Below, in pieces: positions 25,513-34,955 of a DNA stretch of 64,000 bases (position 1 is its first letter; each line of letters opens with the position of its first letter). Where the stretch lies: the IMG/VR virus record IMGVR_UViG_3300020471_000004, positions 168,693 to 232,692 of that record; one strand, written 5' to 3'. The notes beneath the pieces are model-generated. The model was not told the DNA's origin. It saw nothing but the letters and a program-made list of their open reading frames with translations, and did not search any database. The stretch comes from a virus. The position numbers were made by a program, and so were the translations under genes.

Positions 25513-26349
25513 TTAATCTCCTAAGGCTACCCAAGTAAAGTCCCATAAATCAGATAGAGGTAAACTAAATGTACCTTTTACCCCGATTGTAAATCCCCCA
25601 ATATCGCTGTTTATAGTTATGTACTCTCCTATTTCATAGTTTTCTGCTTGGAAACTATAAGGGTCTGTAAAGAACACCAGCACTGCGGTAACTCTGTTCT
25701 TAAATGTTTCACTGAATAGTACAGACACTTCTTCTGTACCTGCATCTGATATGAAACGTCCCCATTCAATCATGGCACCGCTACGTACCATTCTTATGTA
25801 AGGGGAACGACCTTGTGTAGTGTTACCTTGAGCGTCTGTTTCTGTGAAGTTGTGCGAACCATCATCGGAGCGAACACCTGCAAAGTACTCAGGCTCTGAT
25901 CCATCTAGTCCTGCGTTACCTGTAGGTCCAGTAGGTCCAGTAGGTCCCACAGGTCCTATAACTCCTTGTATGCCTCGTTCACCAGTAGCGCCTGTAGAAC
26001 CCCGCGGACCTCTATCACCTTTAGGGCCGTCACAGCCTTGGTCACCTTTAGCCCCGTCTCTACCATTGCGTCCAGCTGTACCTGCTTTACCTGTTTTGCC
26101 TCTAGGGCCTGTAGCGCCTGTAGCAAGATTAGTTTCGGTAGGCAGACCTGGTATTCGGATAGTGTGGTCATTGATTGTTATAATCAACATACCTGTTTGT
26201 TTATCATAGTCACCTTTGAATGTGTCTATTAAGGCAGCATCTGATTCACTAGCTTTTTGAGGGGCTAGCCCCTCAGGTGTTTGGCGAACTACGTCACCTT
26301 CTTCACCTTCTGAGCGAATCATTTTTAAGCTTGGTTGTGTTAATGACAT
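25513..26349 (-). CDS. Collagen-like tail fibre with gp53-like C-terminal domain
   Basis: A 278-residue fibre. An N-terminal domain of about 77 residues, shared in pattern with three other collagen-like proteins here, is followed by Gly-X-Y repeats at about 78-150 with a single Cys at 106 (GCDGPK). The C-terminal 120 residues contain IEWGRF, a strand-rich middle and an ending FTWVALGD, as in the gp53-like tip domain of phage fibres. Bacterial and phage collagen regions form triple helices without hydroxyproline. Likely a trimeric receptor-binding fibre. Confidence 0.85.
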   Translation of the reverse strand: MSLTQPSLKMIRSEGEEGDVVRQTPEGLAPQKASESDAALIDTFKGDYDKQTGMLIITINDHTIRIPGLPTETNLATGATGPRGKTGKAGTAGRNGRDGAKGDQGCDGPKGDRGPRGSTGATGERGIQGVIGPVGPTGPTGPTGNAGLDGSEPEYFAGVRSDDGSHNFTETDAQGNTTQGRSPYIRMVRSGAMIEWGRFISDAGTEEVSVLFSETFKNRVTAVLVFFTDPYSFQAENYEIGEYITINSDIGGFTIGVKGTFSLPLSDLWDFTWVALGD

Positions 26350-26603
26350 TATTCTTCCTTACTAACAGGCTCAAGCCATAGAGGATAATTAGGATCGTCT
26401 TCTGCATGAGTATCAGGGTCATGCTCAGGGTTTCTTATTCGCGTATTTTCAGGACCCATTATATACCATCGGGTATTGTCTGGACTTCTAACTTTCCAGC
26501 CTAGGTCTTGAAAATTGTCTACGCTGCCCCAAGGGTTAGACACATTAAGTCTGTCCCTAACCCGTAGAAGTATCTTTTTAGGAGAGCTTGGCATAGAACT
26601 CAT
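26349..26603 (-). CDS. Hypothetical small protein
   Basis: An 84-residue Pro-, Arg- and Asp-rich protein, not recognised, with a short basic N-terminus and an acidic tail (DPDTHAEDDP). It overlaps the upstream gene by ATGA and the downstream collagen gene by one base, so it belongs to the adhesin operon. Confidence 0.7.
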   Translation of the reverse strand: MSSMPSSPKKILLRVRDRLNVSNPWGSVDNFQDLGWKVRSPDNTRWYIMGPENTRIRNPEHDPDTHAEDDPNYPLWLEPVSKEE

Positions 26604-27079
26604 ATTGAGATACCTATTTTTAAATTTCTTTGGTCTATATTTTCAATAGCGATCCAATCCGTTGTTTCTAAAACAATTGTTTCTGGTTGTCCGTTTCCGT
26701 ACACGTAATTGTTTTGGCTATCAAGTATCATAAACCCTGTAGGTTCAGGAATATCCAGAGTTATTTTACCTACGTGCTTTATACCTAGGGCAGACCATTT
26801 AGGTATCAAATGATATCCTGACTCAGTAACCCACTCTCTACGTGTAGTAGAAATAACATAAGGTGTATCTGATTCACATTCAAGACCAATATTTGCCTGA
26901 GTATCAAAGCAGTAAGACTCTGCTTTAATTAAATTAGTGTTGTAAGTTAGCTTGCTGGCAACAGGTTTGTTAAAACAGACAGAACCGAACATGCTTTGCT
27001 CGGTTGCCTCTAGTTCAAAGGTACGCTTTAATGGCGTAGGTACCAGTCGGGTGTTGTATTGTAATATTCTATATGCCAT
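26600..27079 (-). CDS. Hypothetical beta-rich protein of the adhesin cluster
   Basis: A 159-residue, strand-rich protein with several Cys residues, not recognised. No signal peptide. Its position immediately after the 867-residue adhesin suggests a partner, chaperone or capping subunit. Confidence 0.7.
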   Translation of the reverse strand: MAYRILQYNTRLVPTPLKRTFELEATEQSMFGSVCFNKPVASKLTYNTNLIKAESYCFDTQANIGLECESDTPYVISTTRREWVTESGYHLIPKWSALGIKHVGKITLDIPEPTGFMILDSQNNYVYGNGQPETIVLETTDWIAIENIDQRNLKIGISI

Positions 27080-27080
27080 A

Positions 27081-29684
27081 TTAACCGTCCGGGCAGTTTA
27101 GAACTGCTTGTGCTTTGGTACGTGCTTCGTCTTCATCCGCAGCCTGCACTTGTACCTTATCGTTAGGATCCTTTGCGCACCATGCGTCATAAGTGTTAAG
27201 GACTGCCTCTGCAATACGGTCATTAAGTACGCTGTCCTCACCTGTAGTGTAACTGCTAAAGGTTTCAAAACTAGCTTGTGTGACAGCAGAAGGTGCTGTG
27301 GTTAAGATACCATTAAATCCGTCTTCTGCAACTGCCGTGTTATTTGGGTTTCCGCTATTTCTAGAGTCTTCCGCAGCATCTATGCTAGACTGAGGTAACA
27401 GCCTCACTACTGTAATTTTTAGCTCTTCTATATGGGAAGGCAGTGTGCCTATTGTAGAAGACCAAGTACTTCCCTCTTGTGCTACTACAGCGGTAGCGGC
27501 AGGAGTAGCTGCATACTGAGTGCCTGTTACATTACCGTGCGATTCTATAAGCGGATGATTATCGCTGGCACTATTGTATCCAATCAAATTGGGAGCGCCT
27601 GTTCCGTAACCGTCTTCTGCATCTGTTACAAACAAGATACTCACTTTCTTTTGAGCAGTAGGTAAGTTGTCTAATACCCATCTAACATAAGAAGTAAAGA
27701 ACGTAACAGATGCACCTGCTGAACCTACAACGTTTGAACTAGGAATCAAAAAGTCATTAAGAATCTGTACAGCAATATTATCCCTAGTTGCTGATATGTC
27801 GCCATTCAGATTCATATTTTGTCCTAACATAGATCCGCTGATGTCCCGATAAATATACACCTGGAAACTTTCACCTTCAGACGCCAAAGATACTTGAGTA
27901 TCGTTAGGTGAATCGTCAACTATAGTACCGGTACCAGTACTTCTGGTGATGGTACCTATGCTCGGATTTGAAATGGTGACCGTAAACGTTTCGTTGTGTT
28001 CGGGAATATCATCGCACTTGATTGTTATATCAATATCTTTGGACGTGTCGCCTTCTTCAAAAGTTAACGTTCCCGAAGCATTGACATAATCTGATCCAGC
28101 GTCTGCGCTACCTGCATTTGCTGACCAGTCTACAGTGCGAGCGTCACCAACAACCGCTTCATTTGCAGATACGGTGAACCTAGCTGTGGTATCTTGCATA
28201 GATCCTGTACACTCTGGAACGCTAACATCGTTTATACGAAATTCTGTAGTGTTGTTTACCATCAAACAAGGCAGCTCGAAAGTTAATGTTGCGGTGTCGG
28301 TATCTTGAACGCCTGCTTCTTGGTAATCGTTGTCGCTGACTGTAACCGAAATGTCGTACTGTTTAACGGCACGATCATCGTCTTCACCCATAGTATGACG
28401 TAGTTGGAAAATCCCTATTCTTCCATCTGCTTCGGTACCTTTTAGTTTTAAACTACGGTCAGTAGACTTCCAAGCGTAGCTATATTTCCGAAGTTCCCAA
28501 TCAGGCGGGTCTATGAAGTTTACTTCTACTCTAGCTTCTGCGCTAAAAGTTTCTCCTAATGCTAAACACCTATCTTCGCAAGGCACAAGCGGGTCTGGCT
28601 CAGGTTCTGGCTCAGGTTCTGGTTCTGGTTCTGGTTCAGGATCAGGCTCAACATACTCGTACATCTTAGGGCGTTGGTATATCTGTATGCCGTCACCGTT
28701 TTTGAAATCTAGTGTCCAGAAACTTGAAGTAGGCAATCCGTATATGGCAAACCAGTGGTCTCTACCTCCTGTAACTGCAAATCCTCTATCCCTACCTTGG
28801 CTATCTGAGTATTGAAGTAAGTCTACGTCCAAGAAAGCTTGTCCTTGAATACACAGCTCATCGCTACCTTTGTGGTCAAGGGTCGCAAACATATATTCCT
28901 CTTCGGGAGGCATAATCGCCTTGGATATGTTCGTCTTGGCTTTAACCATTGACGAAAACTTACTTACAGTAGTAAAGGTATTATAGAACCCTTTATTAGG
29001 GTCTTCCTCTATCCTTCTACGATAGATTTTATGCATTTGATGGCTACGAGGCCCTTTGAATGTAGTAGAAGTATTTACACCTGTACCACTTAATCTGAAC
29101 CAGTTATCCCAACCAGGCATACCGCTGTAAAATACCATGCGGCTATGGATTTTACTTGAGAACCTGTATGGATCTGCATGGTTTAAGAAAGGCACAGCAC
29201 TGTACCATTTCTCAGAGCTGGAGTCATCATTCTGTACTACAAAAAGGTATTCATAGCCTGTTTCAAAGTTCAGCGTAAGGGATCTGCCTTTCGTAGTGTT
29301 CCATTCTTGAAACGCATAGGTGTCATCGTTAGGATCTAATGACCAATTGTTCGGATCAGGACTTAGCTCTCTTTCACGTATACTCAAGATATAACAAGCA
29401 CTAGAGCTAGACCTAACTATCTCTAGTTTCTTGTAACCGTATTGGGTAACAGTTGCTGCCATAACTTGGTCAAGCCCTGTCGCTCGCCACCCTATAGTAC
29501 CTGAAGTAGGCTGACCTATATCCATATCAGGAATCTTAATGACTCCGTGACCTACTTCATCGTCTTTTCGGGCTTCAACTACGTGAACCATATACTCTCT
29601 ATTTGGTTGCCAGTCATGCCCGAACCAAGTTCTTTTTGAACCGGAGTGCCGGTATATTTCATTCCATGGATTTATCTGTGCCAT
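27081..29684 (-). CDS. Large adhesin with Calx-beta and von Willebrand A-like domains
   Basis: An 867-residue protein. The N-terminal 330 residues are strand-rich and Trp/Tyr-rich. A Pro-Glu repeat hinge follows (about 347-366), then a PKD/Ig-like region (YSYAWKSTDRS), a Calx-beta domain (about 490-595, with FTVSANEAV, GTLTFEEGD and GTGTIVDD), and a von Willebrand A-like domain. The last begins VYIYRDISGSM, giving the MIDAS motif D-x-S-x-S at about 613-617, with a second phrase FVTDAEDGY at about 680. In other proteins these domains bind metal-dependent ligands. Located among fibre genes, it is inferred to be a virion adhesin. Confidence 0.75.
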   Translation of the reverse strand: MAQINPWNEIYRHSGSKRTWFGHDWQPNREYMVHVVEARKDDEVGHGVIKIPDMDIGQPTSGTIGWRATGLDQVMAATVTQYGYKKLEIVRSSSSACYILSIRERELSPDPNNWSLDPNDDTYAFQEWNTTKGRSLTLNFETGYEYLFVVQNDDSSSEKWYSAVPFLNHADPYRFSSKIHSRMVFYSGMPGWDNWFRLSGTGVNTSTTFKGPRSHQMHKIYRRRIEEDPNKGFYNTFTTVSKFSSMVKAKTNISKAIMPPEEEYMFATLDHKGSDELCIQGQAFLDVDLLQYSDSQGRDRGFAVTGGRDHWFAIYGLPTSSFWTLDFKNGDGIQIYQRPKMYEYVEPDPEPEPEPEPEPEPEPDPLVPCEDRCLALGETFSAEARVEVNFIDPPDWELRKYSYAWKSTDRSLKLKGTEADGRIGIFQLRHTMGEDDDRAVKQYDISVTVSDNDYQEAGVQDTDTATLTFELPCLMVNNTTEFRINDVSVPECTGSMQDTTARFTVSANEAVVGDARTVDWSANAGSADAGSDYVNASGTLTFEEGDTSKDIDITIKCDDIPEHNETFTVTISNPSIGTITRSTGTGTIVDDSPNDTQVSLASEGESFQVYIYRDISGSMLGQNMNLNGDISATRDNIAVQILNDFLIPSSNVVGSAGASVTFFTSYVRWVLDNLPTAQKKVSILFVTDAEDGYGTGAPNLIGYNSASDNHPLIESHGNVTGTQYAATPAATAVVAQEGSTWSSTIGTLPSHIEELKITVVRLLPQSSIDAAEDSRNSGNPNNTAVAEDGFNGILTTAPSAVTQASFETFSSYTTGEDSVLNDRIAEAVLNTYDAWCAKDPNDKVQVQAADEDEARTKAQAVLNCPDG
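28591..28650 (-). repeat. Pro-Glu dipeptide repeat in the 867-residue adhesin
   Basis: About ten tandem six-base units encode alternating Pro and Glu in a rigid extended hinge between the N-terminal domain and the Ig-like/Calx-beta part. Tandem six-base repeats of this kind can change length by slippage, altering hinge length without breaking the frame. Confidence 0.8.
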
Positions 29685-29687
29685 GTT

Positions 29688-32600
29688 TTAGTTTTTCCTA
29701 TAAAAGCTATCGGTGTTATGTATTAATATAGGATTCTTACCTACATAGTAGCTGTCGTTTTCTTCTATATCTATTATAACAACGTCAATAGGATCTTTAA
29801 CACGTTCAAGAGTTCCTACGTACACTTCACGACCTTGCATATTCCACAAGTAGTCACCGATTTGAATATCTCTTACATCCATCCAATGCCAAGTGTCTTT
29901 ACGCTTTACAAAGATCTCATGCTCTTGTGTTATCTCTACATCGCCGTTTATGACCCAGTACTCTCTGAACCAATCGTGTTTAATACTTGTAACAGTACTG
30001 ATTACCTGACGGTTGCCTTCGGTGCTGGTTGTAGTCCATTCTTGCCAACCAGGAGTATTTTCGTCTATCATACCTGGGAACCAAGTAGATACAACTCTAT
30101 CTCCTACGCGAAGACGCTCTGCGTTGATAGTAGAACCGTCTTCTAGATGGACTAGTGTGCCGAAAGATACGCAGCCTCCACCGCCACCTCCAGAGTATAC
30201 CTGTGCTTTCTGCTGGATAGATACGGGTATAGGGGCACTCTTTTGTACTCCGCCTAAATCGTCTTTGACAAATATCTCTACTTCAAGGCTTGCTGTACCT
30301 GCAAGAGACGAATTGGATACTTCACGCTCGAACTGAATACTTAGGTTCAAGTTGTCAGGACTATAGACGTTATAATTAGATGACCTAGGGTCAGGTTCGT
30401 TATTTACATCGAATGCACAAAAGTTTTTGGTGCTTATTCTAGAACCAGGTATTGTGTTGTTGACAACCGTAACGTTCCACTTGTAGGTATATGTACGATT
30501 AGGGTCAAACTCAAACTGAGCAAGTAAGTTAGTAGAGTGTGCTACACCTGCTGCTTTATCATCGACACCAACCGTAGCGCTATCGGCAGTTTTACGCATA
30601 GTGAATACACTAACGTCACCGGGGCTTTCGGTATACGCGGGAGTACCTTCTCCTAGATCACCGTCTGTGGGCCAAGTCATCTCTAACTTGCTTGCATTTA
30701 TTCTAAACGCCAATATAGTTTCAGGGTGCGCGTACTTTGTAGCAGTCACCTTAGCAGTACCAATACTGGTTATAGCAGAAGTATAAACTATATTCATGTC
30801 ACCGCTAGTAGGAGCGCTAGACTCTACTATTGTTGCGATACCTTCACTGTCTAAAATTTCTCCAGCACTAGGATTAGATATAATAACCTTGAACTGCTCG
30901 TTCGGATCCTTGATGCTGTCTGAATATGTGTTAACGCTTATTGTTCCACTACCTGCACCTGCTGGTATTATTAACGTACCTGATTTAGCTTGGTAGTCTG
31001 CTTCGGTAGTAGGTATGCCTACGTTACCATCGCTGACTGTTTTAACTACCAGATTTGTCATACGAGCCGCATTTGACTGAACAGGGAGTCTAGAGTTAGC
31101 AGTATTCATTCCTGCAAATAAATAACTATCTCCTGCTTTATCAATAATAGCCTGAACACTAATACTATCAATGTTGCTTATACCTGAAACATTTGAAGTT
31201 TCGTTTACTATATTAACAACTGCCTTTAAACCAAACGCATTGATTAGGTCTTTGGCGTTAGCATTCATGTATTTGTATGGACTGCTGTACGTTTTGGTAT
31301 CTAGTGCTGCGGTCTGTACCACAACTACAGGTTCGTTGGACTTTTGTGCTGCCCTAGAAACTGCAATTGCCCAAGCAGTCGCCTGCTCTTTACCAAATAC
31401 TTTGGTACTAAAATCAGTAGCACTTGAAATATCAGAGTTTTCAGCCGCGTGTTGTCTCCACTCTCCCCACTGGTCAATGATAACAATATCGTATCGGTCA
31501 ACAATATCTTTAGGCGTGCTATAAGTACTTGACCCTGTTGTAAAGCCGTTATCTCTAGTTTCACCGTGGTCGCCAAAGTTATTTACAAAGTGAACGTCTA
31601 CTTGAATACCAAATATCTTATTCATGCTAGATACTAAGTGATCCATTCCTTTAGTAGCATGGTAAGCGACTTCATACTCTCTTTCATCTACTCTCGGATC
31701 AGGGTCATAAGGTGTTGCGTATTCAAGTATTCTTTGGTGAGATACAATAAGCATCTTGGTAGAACTTGAAAGTGTGCCTAATCTATTTTCGAAAATATTA
31801 GCAAGCATTTGGAAGTAAGGAGGTAACTCAGAGCGGTTGCTAACACTGTGATCAGTATTGCCTGAGTTATAGTTAGAGGCGTTGTAGTACCCTTGCATGT
31901 AATCAAAGTCATCTAGATCGTATAAACGACTAGGATCTGCCTCAAGAACAAGAGTATAGTTTTGGTTCTCGTCATCGTACACTACCGAACTCACAATCCC
32001 GTCTTGTCTAAACAAAGGATAAGGATTAGTAGAACCTGCAACATCACCTGCGGTACTCAGCGCTGTAATATCTTGTGTGGTGTAGTCAACACTTATGTCC
32101 TGGTCAGTAGGGTAGTTTAAGGCAACTGTGAACTTTGCAGTACTACCTTCGTTAACTCGGATAGAGTTAATGGCGATTTGAACATCAGGACACAACGGTA
32201 CTAACTGGTCATCTATTTCTATATTAAGAATAGGTACGTAACAGCCTACCCAATAAGTCCAGCTAGAATCAAGAGGGCTATCGATTCGGACACTAACGTC
32301 CTCTAAGTCATCAAAGTTAGAGGATTCTTTTAGTCTAAACCACTGTAAGAATGATGTGCCTCTACTTTTCTTGGCTGTTACAAGTTCACCGTTTTTATCA
32401 AACACACTTGCGGTATAGGTAAAATCGCCATAACCTGTTATCTTAATAGACGCAACACCGTCACCGTCAAGGGTATTCATTCGGTAATGGTCTTCGGTAC
32501 TGTAGTGACCTGCACTAGATATGCCAGCTTCTGGCATTTCACAAGGGAATCTGTTCTCTTTGTAGCCTGCTGTGTTAGGGTCGTAAAGCATATACTCCTG

Positions 32601-33797
32601 GCTAGACATATCTGCAAGGTATTCACGCTCTTGTGCCATCACTTTAACAACAATATCAGGAACAGGTGTAGCAAATCTCCAAGGGTCAAACACTATTCGG
32701 AGCAGTCCGTCGGTATTTTTGTTGCCCATTGTAGATGCAATACGTTCACCGCCGTGGTATACTTCTACCCAATCAGCATTTTCCCACGTTTCATAGTTAA
32801 GGTGTAGCACATACGGTCCCGCAGCCGGATTAACTAGACCTACTGTGTGTACGTATTCTTGCCACCACTGACCTTCTTTGAATCGGTCACTCATATAAGC
32901 CACACGGCTATGTGCAGGTGCAGGGAAAATACTGGTACCTACGTATTCCATGTTTCTTATTTGTGCTAGGTGTCTGTTGTTGCCAGGTTCAAATACAGGT
33001 AATGCCAGAACAGCTTTGGGCCCTACAACACTGTATTGCCAACGAGTCTTGTCTTCGCCTCTAACCCTGATCATTACGCGAGATTCACCAGCACCTATGT
33101 TAGGGTTAGCACCGAACTCTAGTTTACCTCTACCGAATACTCTGCCACAAGTAGAAGCAATCAAAGCTCCTAGGTAGTACACGTCAATAGAAATTCCAGT
33201 TTCAGCATAACTTGCGTAAAGTATTTCGAACTGACCTGCGGTATCTCCAGTTTCGTATATGGTTTCCGTTACCGCGCTGCCTGTGCTAAAGGTATGGGTA
33301 GACACAAAGCTAGGGTTTTCGTAGGTTCCCCTTCCGTAAAAAGAGTTGATACCTGAATTATCGTAGGTATCTTTTAGATTGTCTATACCCGGTCTATTGA
33401 TAACTTTACCTTCGTATGTACCAAAAGACTTTTCTAAACCAAAGCCTACTTGTCCTGCATCTGGTAAGTCGTAACCTGCAGGATACCCTTCAAGTATATC
33501 AAATTCTGCACCGCCTGAACCTAGACCGTTACCTGAGCCTGCATCTGTTATACTTACTGTATCGGGACAAGCTATTGAATTAAGCTGGGCTAAGTTGGCA
33601 CAGGGATCGTCAAGTGCAGGATCAAACGTACAATCTACGTCTAACCACTTGCTATTGCCAGAGTCCCTTACTTTTGTTTGAGCTGGATAAAACCTTACCC
33701 AGCTGGCATTAAAAGCATCCCGAAAATAGAATTCACTATTACATTGGTCTAACCATTGGTTATTCAAGATGTTTCTTACTGTTACGCGAACACTCAT
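29688..33797 (-). CDS. Giant adhesin with interrupted Calx-beta domain and C-terminal Hint domain
   Basis: A 1369-residue protein. Residues 1-530 are strand-rich, with repeated short N-terminal Trp motifs. A Calx-beta domain starts at about 539 (IRVNEGSTAKFTV) and is broken by about 340 residues of an alpha/beta domain (SSSTKMLIVSHQ, DIVIIDQWG, PVVVVQTAAL); the rest of the Calx-beta fold resumes at about 926 (ADYQAKSGTLIIPAG). An Ig-like part leads to six Gly and then a Hint domain: Cys1209, GTLVHLEDGS, the block-B motif TQEH, and ILIHN with N1361, followed by T1362 and seven residues. All elements needed for intein-type cleavage or splicing are present. Likely a self-processing virion adhesin. 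Confidence 0.8.
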   Translation of the reverse strand: MSVRVTVRNILNNQWLDQCNSEFYFRDAFNASWVRFYPAQTKVRDSGNSKWLDVDCTFDPALDDPCANLAQLNSIACPDTVSITDAGSGNGLGSGGAEFDILEGYPAGYDLPDAGQVGFGLEKSFGTYEGKVINRPGIDNLKDTYDNSGINSFYGRGTYENPSFVSTHTFSTGSAVTETIYETGDTAGQFEILYASYAETGISIDVYYLGALIASTCGRVFGRGKLEFGANPNIGAGESRVMIRVRGEDKTRWQYSVVGPKAVLALPVFEPGNNRHLAQIRNMEYVGTSIFPAPAHSRVAYMSDRFKEGQWWQEYVHTVGLVNPAAGPYVLHLNYETWENADWVEVYHGGERIASTMGNKNTDGLLRIVFDPWRFATPVPDIVVKVMAQEREYLADMSSQEYMLYDPNTAGYKENRFPCEMPEAGISSAGHYSTEDHYRMNTLDGDGVASIKITGYGDFTYTASVFDKNGELVTAKKSRGTSFLQWFRLKESSNFDDLEDVSVRIDSPLDSSWTYWVGCYVPILNIEIDDQLVPLCPDVQIAINSIRVNEGSTAKFTVALNYPTDQDISVDYTTQDITALSTAGDVAGSTNPYPLFRQDGIVSSVVYDDENQNYTLVLEADPSRLYDLDDFDYMQGYYNASNYNSGNTDHSVSNRSELPPYFQMLANIFENRLGTLSSSTKMLIVSHQRILEYATPYDPDPRVDEREYEVAYHATKGMDHLVSSMNKIFGIQVDVHFVNNFGDHGETRDNGFTTGSSTYSTPKDIVDRYDIVIIDQWGEWRQHAAENSDISSATDFSTKVFGKEQATAWAIAVSRAAQKSNEPVVVVQTAALDTKTYSSPYKYMNANAKDLINAFGLKAVVNIVNETSNVSGISNIDSISVQAIIDKAGDSYLFAGMNTANSRLPVQSNAARMTNLVVKTVSDGNVGIPTTEADYQAKSGTLIIPAGAGSGTISVNTYSDSIKDPNEQFKVIISNPSAGEILDSEGIATIVESSAPTSGDMNIVYTSAITSIGTAKVTATKYAHPETILAFRINASKLEMTWPTDGDLGEGTPAYTESPGDVSVFTMRKTADSATVGVDDKAAGVAHSTNLLAQFEFDPNRTYTYKWNVTVVNNTIPGSRISTKNFCAFDVNNEPDPRSSNYNVYSPDNLNLSIQFEREVSNSSLAGTASLEVEIFVKDDLGGVQKSAPIPVSIQQKAQVYSGGGGGGCVSFGTLVHLEDGSTINAERLRVGDRVVSTWFPGMIDENTPGWQEWTTTSTEGNRQVISTVTSIKHDWFREYWVINGDVEITQEHEIFVKRKDTWHWMDVRDIQIGDYLWNMQGREVYVGTLERVKDPIDVVIIDIEENDSYYVGKNPILIHNTDSFYRKN

Positions 33798-33806
33798 TAG
33801 AATACC

Positions 33807-34301
33807 TTAACTAGGTTTAATCCATAGCGCACCTGAGCCTACAGGGCCTGGGTCTTCGTTATTTATATAGATAGCAACTTTGCCGTCTAGTCCAGATATA
33901 CCTTGAGGACCTGTAGGTCCCATAGGGCCTTGTTCTCCTTGCTTACCTTCAGGTCCTCTGACTCCTCGTTCACCTACTGGACCTCTCGGACCTCTACAGC
34001 CGCGTTCACCTTGTGTGCCGCTTTCACCTATGATACCGTCTGTACCTGACGTGCCTGATACACCCTGAGGTCCTTCTTTGCCTGTACCTACATCGCTTTG
34101 TGTCATAAAGTTAGATATAGTAAGTACAGGGTAACCAGGTATGCTAAGTGTTAAAGTACCACTTATGTTATCGAATGTTCCTGAAAGTTCGGTTGCTTGT
34201 GTTTCTTCGGTAGTTACCACAAGCCCTTTGCCTGTGTTAGACACGTTGCCTGAGCTACTTCCACCATCAATCATGTTTAAAAAAGGTTTAACGATACTCA
34301 T
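33807..34301 (-). CDS. Short collagen-like fibre
   Basis: A 164-residue protein: shared N-terminal domain (about 1-73, ending ISNFMTQ), Gly-X-Y repeats at about 74-140 with a Cys at 102 (GCRGPRG), and a short end, IYINNEDPG...GALWIKPS, like the end of the 212-residue neighbour. No large tip domain, so it may be a spacer, a decoy or an accessory fibre. Confidence 0.85.
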   Translation of the reverse strand: MSIVKPFLNMIDGGSSSGNVSNTGKGLVVTTEETQATELSGTFDNISGTLTLSIPGYPVLTISNFMTQSDVGTGKEGPQGVSGTSGTDGIIGESGTQGERGCRGPRGPVGERGVRGPEGKQGEQGPMGPTGPQGISGLDGKVAIYINNEDPGPVGSGALWIKPS

Positions 34302-34309
34302 ACTCTACC

Positions 34310-34948
34310 TCATACGAATTGATCTGTGTCATCTTCATATTGACCTATTGCAGGGTTAACCCATATAGCACCTGGGCCTATTCCAGAACCAGGATCAGTT
34401 TCAGATATGACAATATTAATATTTCCAGCTGGGCCTTGAGGACCAATAGGGCCAGTAGGGCCTGTATCTCCAGTCGGGCCTGTAGGTCCTGTTTCACCTT
34501 TGGGACCTTGCTCTCCTTGAGGACCTCTTTCTCCCATAGGTCCTGCACATCCTGCAGGGCCCGGAGGGCCTACTTGTCCTGGTCTACCGTTTTGACCGTC
34601 TTCACCTTTAGGGCCTGTAGGTCCGATAGGGCCTGCGCACCCTTCGTCTCCTACTTCACCGTCACGACCGTCACGACCATCTTGTCCGTCTTCACCTGGG
34701 TCACCTTGTGGTCCTTGCTGCCCTTCTGGTATACTATCAAATGTAGGAAATCCTGAAATAACAACTTCTTGACCATTAGCGAAACTTAAGGTAAGTACTC
34801 CGCTACCTATGTCATACGAGCCGCCTTCGATTTCACTTACATTTGAGGACACTTCGCTAGAAGTAGCAAGCTTACCTGATTCTACTACTACGGTATTCCC
34901 GTTAGAACCGGCTGCTTTTACCATGTTTAGTGAGGGTTTAGTTAACAT
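34310..34948 (-). CDS. Collagen-like fibre
   Basis: A 212-residue paralogue of the previous protein: N-terminal domain to about 75, collagen repeats at about 76-175 with Cys at 104 (GCAGPIG) and 134, then VISETDPG...GAIWVNP and a short acidic tail. Close tandem placement and shared ends indicate duplication. Likely trimeric. Confidence 0.85.
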   Translation of the reverse strand: MLTKPSLNMVKAAGSNGNTVVVESGKLATSSEVSSNVSEIEGGSYDIGSGVLTLSFANGQEVVISGFPTFDSIPEGQQGPQGDPGEDGQDGRDGRDGEVGDEGCAGPIGPTGPKGEDGQNGRPGQVGPPGPAGCAGPMGERGPQGEQGPKGETGPTGPTGDTGPTGPIGPQGPAGNINIVISETDPGSGIGPGAIWVNPAIGQYEDDTDQFV

Positions 34949-34955
34949 ATTTTCC

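Noticed and set aside
25844-26232. Plus-strand Pro-rich frames opposite the collagen genes, also at 36489 and 34319
   Set aside because: Complement of Gly-X-Y codons gives Pro-rich or Ser/Arg-rich frames by composition alone.
28513-28815. Plus-strand frame with a Ser-Gly repeat
   Set aside because: It is the complement of the Pro-Glu repeat in the minus-strand adhesin.
34400-34720. Short direct repeats resembling a CRISPR array
   Set aside because: They are degenerate nine-base codon repeats of the collagen region with no spacer structure.
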